5,477 nucleotides of DNA from Paraprevotella sp. (GTDB lineage: Bacteria > Bacteroidota > Bacteroidia > Bacteroidales > Bacteroidaceae): the NCBI GenBank assembly GCA_017630975.1, contig JAGBUF010000251.1, forward strand, positions 1 through 5,477, read 5' to 3'. Shown here piece by piece: positions 1-5,272 of this stretch. A program made the position numbers and the translations under genes. Numbering within the stretch: the first letter of the stretch is position 1; each line of letters opens with the position of its first letter. The notes beneath the pieces are model-generated. The model did no database searches. It was not told the origin of the DNA and worked only from the letters and a program-made list of their open reading frames with translations.

Positions 1-121
1 CGAAGATTTATACGTGTCAATTGAAGACCGCTGGACTCAGTATGATGCATTTAACTATATATGTGCAATTGAATCTGATTTTGCAGCAGGTGTAAGTTGG
101 GCAGAAAAAAGGAGTAAATAG
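1..121 (+). CDS. C-terminal end of an unrecognised protein (partial, cut by window edge)
   Basis: Reading from base 2, 39 codons stay open to a TAG stop at 119-121; base 1 belongs to the preceding codon and the start lies outside the window. The visible tail begins EDLYVSIEDRW and ends WAEKRSK. It has a soluble, acidic then basic composition with Trp, Tyr and Cys residues spread as in a real protein. No signal, membrane segment or motif is visible and I do not recognise the family. Support for it being a gene is the balanced residue composition and a strong plus-strand terminator starting 64 nt after the stop. A second plus frame is also open to base 95 but gives a less protein-like, Leu/Gln-rich translation. 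The function is unknown. Confidence 0.5.
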   Translation, partial: EDLYVSIEDRWTQYDAFNYICAIESDFAAGVSWAEKRSK

Positions 122-184
122 TGATTCCTAAACTCACGTTGTTTAAAGTGTGATTGCCACACAAAAAAGAGCAATATTTCCTTG

Positions 185-248
185 AAAAAGCACCGATAGC
201 CTGCGAATGTCGCATTTTTTAAACTTTCACAGACTATCGGTGTTTTTT
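185..248 (+). terminator. Nested hairpin, rho-independent terminator, probably bidirectional
   Basis: CACCGATAG (191-199) pairs perfectly with CTATCGGTG (234-242). The stem extends through a G-T pair into AAAAA (185-189) against TTTTT (244-248), and a run of six T (243-248) follows the right arm. Inside the loop is a second perfect hairpin, TGCGA (202-206), loop ATG, TCGCA (210-214), followed by its own run of six T (215-220). On the plus strand this ends transcription of the partial gene 64 nt upstream. Read on the minus strand, the outer stem is followed by a T5 run, so it could also stop transcripts running past the GIY-YIG gene, about 250 nt away. Confidence 0.85.
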
Positions 249-444
249 AACTTGTCAATATTGAGGTTTCTATTATAAAACTTCTCAAAGATGACTTTGT
301 ACTCTTAAAAAGATTTGGTAATGATGTACAGTACAAATTCTTCAAGCTACATATTGGATATCTTACGTTTATATTCTTTACATAATTTGCCCTTCACAAA
401 TTAATTGTATTTATATCATCATCTAAAGAATCCGCTCTTCCAAC

Positions 445-480
445 ATTGCCATTAGCAAGTTACGTAACCTTCTAAGCAAT
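445..480. repeat. Imperfect 36-nt inverted repeat centred on GTTACGTAAC
   Basis: The left arm (445-463) reads ATTGCCATTAGCAAGTTAC. The reverse complement of the right arm (464-480) reads ATTGCTTAGAAGGTTAC. They align with blocks ATTGC, TTAG, AAG and TTAC matching and only short insertions between the blocks. The centre is the perfect 10-bp palindrome GTTACGTAAC (459-468), so there is almost no loop. It lies 21 nt beyond the stop codon of the minus-strand GIY-YIG gene. No T-run follows it on the minus strand, so it is not a standard terminator. It could be a transcript-end hairpin or a symmetric protein-binding site; the role is unknown. Confidence 0.45.
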
Positions 481-501
481 ACCGCATTTATTAATCTTGT
501 C

Positions 502-1050
502 TTAATACCCTAAAATTTTCTTCATCTTTTTGCATTCATATATTTCAAAATCATCGTTATCCCAGTAATGATATGTTAGGACATCAGGAAGTATATGCGA
601 CGGGGCATTTCTAGGTTGTCGTTGCCATAGATACTCCGTGTTCTCTTTCCACCACTCATTTATAACATATACATTTTGTTTCGGATAATTGAAATTTCTT
701 AAATTAAGCATTCTTTTTCTTCCAACAGATTCTGTAAGATAGGCTGTAATTATCTTTTCTATTAATCTTGTTTTATTAGCGCTAATCCCCCTTACATTTG
801 AAATGCATCCTGCATAAATAGAGTTTAATCTATCCTTTATTTCATTAATGTGGTGATTTTTATCAGAAAGTCTTTTGTGTACACTTCTTGTAGACATTCC
901 ACAATAATAACTTTCTTTTGTTTGCACATGTTTAAGCATTCCGTGAAGTAAATAAAGAGAACACTTGAATTTTTGCTTTTCTTCCCATTTCTTTAATTCA
1001 TCTTGTGTAAAAGGACCGTACCATTTTACTAAAAATACATTTTGCTCCAT
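502..1050 (-). CDS. GIY-YIG nuclease-like protein with uncharacterised C-terminal region
   Basis: A 182-aa protein. Residues about 30-120 fit the GIY-YIG endonuclease fold. S31-L32-Y33 stands where GIY is expected and Y49-C50-G51 where YIG is expected. R60 lies 11 residues after the second Tyr (10 in I-TevI and UvrC), E98 is in a helix (RLIEKIITAYL) at the place of the metal-binding Glu, and N116 or N119 is at the place of the conserved Asn. In the known family these residues cut one DNA strand using a divalent metal. The N-terminal part (FLVKWYGPFT, then a charged helix) and residues 120-182, rich in aromatic and acidic residues, match nothing I can name; the latter may bind DNA or a partner. 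No signal peptide or membrane segment is seen. The gene is about one-third G+C by hand count of several lines, against nearer one-half for nadB and dacB, suggesting transfer. The start is the ATG at 1050; there is no clear ribosome-binding site, as is usual in Bacteroidetes. The fold is fairly sure, the biological role unknown. Confidence 0.7.
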   Translation of the reverse strand: MEQNVFLVKWYGPFTQDELKKWEEKQKFKCSLYLLHGMLKHVQTKESYYCGMSTRSVHKRLSDKNHHINEIKDRLNSIYAGCISNVRGISANKTRLIEKIITAYLTESVGRKRMLNLRNFNYPKQNVYVINEWWKENTEYLWQRQPRNAPSHILPDVLTYHYWDNDDFEIYECKKMKKILGY

Positions 1051-1130
1051 AATAATCTATCACTTTCAATGTTCTATTAATAGTCAATCATTTTAACAAT
1101 CTATTCAATCTGTCTATATATAGGGGTCTT
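1051..1130 (-). promoter_or_regulatory. AT-rich leader upstream of the GIY-YIG gene, with small dyads and GATTG repeats
   Basis: This 80-nt gap lies between the dacB stop codon and the GIY-YIG start. It contains two perfect 10-bp palindromes, CTATTAATAG (1074-1083) and CTATATATAG (1114-1123), and three minus-strand GATTG words (at 1106-1110, 1097-1101 and 1085-1089). I find no good TAnnTTTG box and no hairpin-plus-T terminator behind dacB. The GIY-YIG gene may therefore have a weak promoter here or receive readthrough from dacB. In such AT-rich DNA the small palindromes could be chance. Confidence 0.3.
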
Positions 1131-2339
1131 CTACCTACACAACAACACACAAACTTTATCTTGAAAAGCACGAGACTCCGATGCGCTCTCCACTCCATGA
1201 TTGATGATACAAAACGCCAATTGATGTCCATTGGCAGCAGTTGCATAACCGGCAAGAGAATACACGCCGGTCAGTGTGCCCGTCTTGGCGCGCACATTGT
1301 TAAATGCCGGAGTGTCTATCATGCGTTTTTTCAACGTACCGTCCACACCGGCTATGGGCAACGACTCATAGAAAGATGTGAATATTTCTTGACGGCTGAA
1401 TGCATATCGCAACAAAGCGGTTTCCAATTCCGGTGTCAGATAATTGTACAACGACAATCCACTGCCATCAGCTACCCTATACTTGGCTGGTTCAAAACCT
1501 AAAAATCCTATCATCTTCTCAATGGAATACATGGCTTCCTTGCGTGACGCATAAGGTTTTCCATCCTTAGCGGCAAGAGCATAAAAGACAGCTTCGGCAT
1601 ACAAGTTGTCACTTTCTTTCATCATCCTGCCTAGCACTTTATCAATAGGCGTTGAAATGGATTTAAGCAGTACTGCATCCGACGGACATTCAGCCTTTTT
1701 CAGAACACCGATATGGATGCCTTTCTTTTTCAATGCCTGCTCGAAACGAGTCAAAAAAACATCCTTTCCACCCAACAACAAAGGAGTAAGATCCGGATTG
1801 TCATCATCCCAACACCAACCCATACCCCATTTCAATGTATCTTTCATTGACACATCGGCACACAAAGCACCTTTCACCGACTTGATGTTTCTGGAAGCTA
1901 AAGCCTCAACAAATCCCTGCAAGTCTGTCCTTCCAAAAGTTGGGTCAAATCCTCCTTTCACATAAACATCGCCATGAAGAGCACCCCCACGTATCTCCCC
2001 ATCAATATACAATTTTGTAAAGAATTTATAGTCAGCACCCAATTCTTCCAAAGCGGTAATAGCCGTCAAAATTTTCTCCGTTGACGCCGGACGCATTCTT
2101 TGTCTAGCATTGTGCGCAAACAACAACGTATCATCTGTTAAATCGTATACACTGATACCCACTTGAGACGTGGAAAACAATTCATCCTGTAGTAGTAGGT
2201 GTAAACTATCTGTCAAGGATTTTATCCAAAAAGATTCCGGATACTCACCACGTTGCACATCAGTCTGCGATAGAAGAACAGGTGAAAAACCCATCCAAAA
2301 AAGCAGACCAACCATATACTTCATCCATGTATTTTTCAT
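1131..2339 (-). CDS. dacB: D-alanyl-D-alanine carboxypeptidase/endopeptidase, PBP4 type (peptidase family S13)
   Basis: A 402-aa exported serine peptidase that trims the terminal D-Ala of peptidoglycan stem peptides and can cut D-Ala-meso-DAP cross-links in the periplasm. Residues 1-25 form a signal peptide (basic start, hydrophobic core, no lipobox Cys). All three penicillin-binding motifs are present: S86-T-E-K89 within PASTEK, S243-D-N245, and K352-T-G354 within AKTGTLTGVYSLAGY. S86 is the expected acyl-enzyme nucleophile. The distance from SDN to KTG (109 residues) matches E. coli PBP4 (about 111). The distance from SxxK to SDN is only 157, against about 244 in E. coli, so the insert domains are cut down; the shortening falls just after the GWCWDDD motif. 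The start ATG overlaps the stop of the upstream PH-domain gene as ATGA, which supports this start and suggests translational coupling in one operon. The family assignment is firm; the split between carboxypeptidase and endopeptidase activity cannot be read from sequence. Confidence 0.93.
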   Translation of the reverse strand: MKNTWMKYMVGLLFWMGFSPVLLSQTDVQRGEYPESFWIKSLTDSLHLLLQDELFSTSQVGISVYDLTDDTLLFAHNARQRMRPASTEKILTAITALEELGADYKFFTKLYIDGEIRGGALHGDVYVKGGFDPTFGRTDLQGFVEALASRNIKSVKGALCADVSMKDTLKWGMGWCWDDDNPDLTPLLLGGKDVFLTRFEQALKKKGIHIGVLKKAECPSDAVLLKSISTPIDKVLGRMMKESDNLYAEAVFYALAAKDGKPYASRKEAMYSIEKMIGFLGFEPAKYRVADGSGLSLYNYLTPELETALLRYAFSRQEIFTSFYESLPIAGVDGTLKKRMIDTPAFNNVRAKTGTLTGVYSLAGYATAANGHQLAFCIINHGVESASESRAFQDKVCVLLCR

Positions 2340-2758
2340 TCGTCAATCTGTTTTTGTTCCAATTGATTCTTTTTTTTCATCAAGTATTGACAGAACTCTT
2401 TTGCTGGATAAGGGATAAGAAAGACCATTCTACCATCGTTCATGGTCAGTAAAATCATATGCTTGTTCCTCAAAAAAGCTATTCGCGACGGCTGCACCAC
2501 CTCCGCTGAACGGATTTCAGACAAAGCGTAGGATTTGACCTTTGAAAAACGCCCTTTCTTGACAAGCAATACTCCGTTGTCCGTGAATATGTATTCAGTA
2601 TGTAGCATACGTTCCATGATAAAAACCTGGAACAAAGCACATGCAAAAGCCAATAAAGGCCATTGGTTCCAAAAGAAATAAACAAAAAGTATGGCTGCCG
2701 GCAACACACACAACACTAATGTCTTTTTATCTATTTTTGAACGGAAAGTACGAATCAT
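2336..2758 (-). CDS. Small membrane protein with a bacterial PH-like domain
   Basis: A 140-aa protein. A basic N-terminus is followed by two hydrophobic segments (about 13-30 and 34-48) that should form a membrane hairpin. Residues about 54-127 then read like a bacterial PH domain of the YdbS/YdbT kind: a series of short beta-strands (EYIFTDNGVLLVKKGRFSKV, then YALSEIRSAEVV, MILLTMNDGRMVFLIP) and a closing helix (KEFCQYLMKKK). Such domains usually face the cytoplasm and help assemble membrane proteins; no specific role is established for this one. It is the first gene of the operon and its TGA overlaps the dacB ATG by four bases, so the two are probably made together. That hints at an envelope role, which is inference only. 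The start at 2758 is the first ATG of the frame and gives the expected N-terminus. No catalytic motif is visible. Confidence 0.75.
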   Translation of the reverse strand: MIRTFRSKIDKKTLVLCVLPAAILFVYFFWNQWPLLAFACALFQVFIMERMLHTEYIFTDNGVLLVKKGRFSKVKSYALSEIRSAEVVQPSRIAFLRNKHMILLTMNDGRMVFLIPYPAKEFCQYLMKKKNQLEQKQIDE

Positions 2759-2795
2759 AGTGTCATAATTTTATCGCAAGTTACGTTTTTTTTCG

Positions 2796-2804
2796 CAAAC
2801 TATA
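2796..2804 (-). promoter_or_regulatory. Possible -7 box for the PH-domain/dacB operon (imperfect)
   Basis: On the minus strand TATAGTTTG resembles the Bacteroidetes TAnnTTTG box with one extra base in the spacer. It lies 37 nt before the start codon at 2758. No matching TTTG -33 element is found at the usual distance. The word TTGCGA occurs twice downstream of or overlapping this box (minus strand, 2793-2798 and 2774-2779), separated by an A8 run. The assignment rests mainly on position in a divergent intergenic region. Confidence 0.3.
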
Positions 2805-2827
2805 GAACAACAAATGGAGTTTTTGAG

Positions 2828-2835
2828 TAGTTTTG
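2828..2835 (+). promoter_or_regulatory. Likely nadB promoter, -7 box TAGTTTTG
   Basis: TAGTTTTG matches the Bacteroidetes primary-sigma -7 consensus TAnnTTTG exactly and ends 19 nt before the nadB ATG, implying a very short leader. I see no TTTG at the usual 19-21 nt upstream of it, so the -33 element is weak or absent. The intergenic region is only 96 nt and must also serve the divergent minus-strand operon. Confidence 0.5.
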
Positions 2836-2854
2836 TATAATCAATAGAAGTATC

Positions 2855-4438
2855 ATGATACGTAAATTTGATTTTTTAGTTATCGGTTCAGGTGTAGCCG
2901 GTATGAGTTATGCCTTGAAAGTTGCCGAATCCGGCAAGGGAAAAGTAGCCATCATCTGTAAGACTACATTGGAAGAAGCCAACACGTCAAAAGCACAAGG
3001 CGGTATTGCGTCCGTCACCAATTTCAAGGTGGACAATTTTGAAAAGCACATCAAAGACACCATGATTGCCGGTGACTATATCAGTGACCCTGCAGCGGTG
3101 GAACAGGTGGTAAAGAATGGACCGAAAGGTATTGAAGACTTAGTGTGTTGGGGGGTGAACTTTGATAAAAACAAAGAAGGTGAATTCGATTTGCACCGTG
3201 AGGGCGGACACTCGGAATTCCGCATCCTGCATCATGCTGACGACACCGGATTTGAGATTCAGCGTGGACTGATGGAGGCTGTCCGTCGCAACAAGAACAT
3301 TACCATATTGGAAAATCACTTTGCTGTTGAAATCATTACACAACATCATTTAGGAATAGAAGTGACACGTCGCACTCCGGACATTGAGTGTTATGGAGCG
3401 TATGTCCTGGATCCCGATACAAAAAAGATTGATACATACTTATCCAAAATCACTTTAATGGCTACCGGAGGAACCGGTGCTGTATATGCCACTACCACCA
3501 ACCCAAACATCGCCACCGGAGATGGCATCGCCATGGTGTACCGTGCCAAAGGAACGGTAGAGGGCATGGAATTTGTACAATTCCACCCCACAGCATTGTA
3601 CAATCCCAATGAAGCACATCCCGCCTACCTGATTACGGAGGCCATGCGTGGATATGGTGGCATCCTGAGATTGCCCAACGGTGAGGAATTCATGCAGAAG
3701 TACGACAAACGGCTCAGTTTGGCACCACGCGATATTGTGGCTCGTGCCATAGACAAAGAGATGAAAATTCATGGACTGGATCATGTCTGTCTGGACGTGA
3801 CCCATAAGAATGCGGAAGAAACGAAACATCATTTCCCGAACATCTACGCCAAGTGTCTTTCTATCGGTATCGATATCACCAAACAATATATTCCGGTAGT
3901 ACCTTGTGCCCATTACATGTGTGGCGGTATCAAAGTGGACCTCAACGCTTGCTCCAGCATTAAACGTCTGTATGCCGTTGGTGAGTGTTCATGCACCGGT
4001 CTGCATGGTGGCAACCGACTGGCCAGCAACTCACTCATCGAAGCGGTGGTCTATGCCGATGCTGCGGCACGCCACAGTCTCAGCGTGATTGACGAATACA
4101 CCTTCAACAACAACATTCCGGAATGGAACGACGAGGGTACCATGACCAACGAGGAAAAAGTGCTCATTGCACAGGATATGAAGGAAGTGGGACAAATCAT
4201 GAGCAACTACGTGGGCATCGTGCGTAGCGACTTACGACTGAAACGTGCATGGGTACGCCTTGACTTGCTCTACGAGGAGACCGAAGAACTCTTCAAACGT
4301 GTCAAAGCCACCAAGGACATCTGCGAACTGCGCAACATGATTAATGTGGGCTATCTCATCACACGACAAGCCATCGAGCGTAAAGAGAGTCGCGGTTTGC
4401 ACTACACCATTGATTACCCTAAACACGCATACGATTAA
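2855..4438 (+). CDS. nadB: L-aspartate oxidase
   Basis: A 527-aa cytoplasmic flavoenzyme that oxidises L-aspartate to iminoaspartate, the first step of de novo NAD synthesis; NadA then makes quinolinate. It belongs to the succinate dehydrogenase/fumarate reductase flavoprotein family. The N-terminus carries the FAD-binding GSGVAG loop (G11-x-G13-x-x-G16), then NTSKAQGGIA (43-52) and REGGHS (115-120), both typical of NadB. Active-site residues are in place: H244 in EFVQFHPTAL, R292 in LAPRDIVARAID, and H353 in CAHYMCGGI, matching E. coli H244, R290 and H351. The FAD-contacting stretch GLHGGNRLASNSL and the C-terminal helical domain are complete, and length is normal (about 530-540 in the family). 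It stands alone, without nadA or nadC beside it. The start ATG sits in the middle of a perfect 12-bp palindrome (2850-2861). The 3' end converges on the radical SAM gene with a 2-nt gap. Identity is highly certain. Confidence 0.97.
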   Translation: MIRKFDFLVIGSGVAGMSYALKVAESGKGKVAIICKTTLEEANTSKAQGGIASVTNFKVDNFEKHIKDTMIAGDYISDPAAVEQVVKNGPKGIEDLVCWGVNFDKNKEGEFDLHREGGHSEFRILHHADDTGFEIQRGLMEAVRRNKNITILENHFAVEIITQHHLGIEVTRRTPDIECYGAYVLDPDTKKIDTYLSKITLMATGGTGAVYATTTNPNIATGDGIAMVYRAKGTVEGMEFVQFHPTALYNPNEAHPAYLITEAMRGYGGILRLPNGEEFMQKYDKRLSLAPRDIVARAIDKEMKIHGLDHVCLDVTHKNAEETKHHFPNIYAKCLSIGIDITKQYIPVVPCAHYMCGGIKVDLNACSSIKRLYAVGECSCTGLHGGNRLASNSLIEAVVYADAAARHSLSVIDEYTFNNNIPEWNDEGTMTNEEKVLIAQDMKEVGQIMSNYVGIVRSDLRLKRAWVRLDLLYEETEELFKRVKATKDICELRNMINVGYLITRQAIERKESRGLHYTIDYPKHAYD

Positions 4439-4440
4439 AA

Positions 4441-5217
4441 CTAATAGGAAACACTCGTTGTGATACCTTCGGCGCGCAACAATTCGGCGATACGGTCAAG
4501 TTCATTGGGCGTTGCCTTCTGCAATCCTTGTACCGGCGTCTCACGGTCGATGGTGTAAATCATGACTTGCGACGGACGGATTTCCTTGACTGTCTCCAAC
4601 CATGGCAACACATAAGCGTCGGACGTGTTATCTACACTATTGCCATAGAAAACGCCTTTCATAAACATGGTTTGGATGATGACATGACCGTTGAAGGCTT
4701 TCATCTTCTCAATGATTTTCGGCAATTCATAATGACCAGTGGGACGATCGACCTTACTGATATATTCCTCATTCACCGTATCTAACTTGAGGATGTTGTT
4801 ATCCACCTTGCACAAAGCCTCAAACACTTCCGGCTTCATAATGCGAGTGGAATTGCTCAATACACTGATTTTGGCTTCGGGAAAATATTTGTCACGTAAC
4901 ACACATGTGTCTTCTATGATTTCAGCAAACTGTGGATGAATGGTGGGTTCGCCATTACCGGCGAAGGTCAGAACGTCCGGTGTCGGTCCGTTGACCGTCA
5001 TATCCTTCAGTCGCTCCTCCAACGCATGGCACACCTCCTCTCTTGTGGGCAAAGCCTCATGCGGACGAAAATCCTTATTGAGACCGCACTCGCAATAAAT
5101 GCAATCGAAAGTACAGAGTTTTCCATCGGAAGGAAGCAGATTGATGCCCAAAGAAACACCCAAACGACGACTACGTACCGGTCCGAATATTGGGGAAGGA
5201 TATATCACTGTTGCCAT
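4441..5217 (-). CDS. Radical SAM protein, COG0731 type
   Basis: About 258 aa from the ATG at 5217; a GTG at 5223 would add two residues, but the ATG fits better with the promoter box and its short leader. Numbering here is from the GTG. Residues 13-22 (FGPVRSRRLG) are the family's characteristic opening. The [4Fe-4S] cluster motif is C37-x3-C41-x2-C44 (CTFDCIYC), with a further C46. AGNGEPTIHP (88-97) is the SAM-binding GGE-like motif, and VLSNST and KLDTVNEE continue the barrel strands. The enzyme should cleave S-adenosylmethionine to a 5'-deoxyadenosyl radical in the cytoplasm. Its substrate is unknown: COG0731 is named for the archaeal/eukaryotic wyosine synthase TYW1, but bacteria do not make wyosine and this protein is short, so that name should not be transferred. 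It lies 50 nt after the upstream gene's stop with its own likely promoter, and meets nadB tail to tail. Confidence 0.9.
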   Translation of the reverse strand: MATVIYPSPIFGPVRSRRLGVSLGINLLPSDGKLCTFDCIYCECGLNKDFRPHEALPTREEVCHALEERLKDMTVNGPTPDVLTFAGNGEPTIHPQFAEIIEDTCVLRDKYFPEAKISVLSNSTRIMKPEVFEALCKVDNNILKLDTVNEEYISKVDRPTGHYELPKIIEKMKAFNGHVIIQTMFMKGVFYGNSVDNTSDAYVLPWLETVKEIRPSQVMIYTIDRETPVQGLQKATPNELDRIAELLRAEGITTSVSY

Positions 5218-5238
5218 AACCACATCTTTTTACAAGGA

Positions 5239-5272
5239 CAAAGATACAACAAAGATGACACAATCTTTCAAA
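5239..5272 (-). promoter_or_regulatory. Likely promoter of the radical SAM gene
   Basis: On the minus strand TATCTTTG (5239-5246) matches the Bacteroidetes -7 consensus TAnnTTTG exactly. TTTG (5269-5272) lies 22 nt further upstream, close to the usual 19-21 nt spacing for a -33 element, and overlaps the stop codon of the upstream gene. The -7 box ends 21 nt before the ATG at 5217, the same geometry as the box in front of nadB. A second ATCTTTG copy sits 11 nt upstream of the first. This favours a separate transcript for the radical SAM gene, although readthrough from upstream is possible because no terminator lies between. Confidence 0.55.

Larger units (their letters stand above)
122..501. 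other. AT-rich intergenic region between convergent genes
   Basis: This 380-nt stretch separates the plus-strand partial gene from the minus-strand GIY-YIG gene, whose 3' ends face each other. It holds a short hairpin at 148-162 (GTGTG, loop ATTGC, CACAC), the nested terminator at 185-248, a TGTACAGTACA dyad at 325-335 whose right arm also pairs with TTTGTAC at 296-302, and an imperfect inverted repeat at 445-480. All three frames on each strand are broken by frequent stops. The longest stretches (for example about 44 codons ending at a TAA near 383) have no credible start codon. I see no tRNA, no insertion sequence and no clear pseudogene in it. Confidence 0.6.

Noticed and set aside
148..162. 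Perfect 5-bp hairpin GTGTG-ATTGC-CACAC as a minus-strand terminator.
   Set aside because: The stem is short and on the minus strand is followed only by TTTAAA, not a T-run; the stronger hairpin at 185-248 would already act first.
296..337. TTTGTAC (296-302) pairing with GTACAAA (331-337), plus TGTACAGTACA (325-335), as a structured RNA or operator.
   Set aside because: A 7-bp stem with a 28-nt loop in AT-rich DNA is expected by chance, and no gene starts nearby for it to control.
250..384. About 44-codon plus-strand open stretch reading KLLKDDFVLLKRFGNDV and ending at a TAA.
   Set aside because: It begins right after a stop, has no ATG, GTG or TTG start in frame near its beginning, and overlaps the terminator tail. 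The composition is what AT-rich DNA gives by chance.
430..501. Short open stretches on both strands, for example minus-strand RLRNLLMAMLEERIL and plus-strand SKLRNLLSNTAF, suggesting a decayed gene.
   Set aside because: Both are under about 30 codons, overlap each other, and arise from the same inverted repeat read on opposite strands. No start codon with context and no recognisable family support either one.
1051..1130. GATTG words upstream of the GIY-YIG gene as an iteron-like or CRISPR-like repeat array.
   Set aside because: The words are only 5 nt, unevenly spaced (12 and 9 nt), with no conserved flanks; there are no repeats of CRISPR length anywhere in the window.
3455..3913. 152-codon minus-strand open frame inside nadB.
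   Set aside because: It lies wholly within a confidently identified gene, has no family resemblance, and its openness follows from the codon use of nadB on the other strand.
5251..5268. AAAGAT-GACACA-ATCTTT inverted repeat as a terminator after the partial right-hand gene.
   Set aside because: The stem is six weak pairs with no T-run after it on the minus strand, and it overlaps the promoter repeats and the stop codon.
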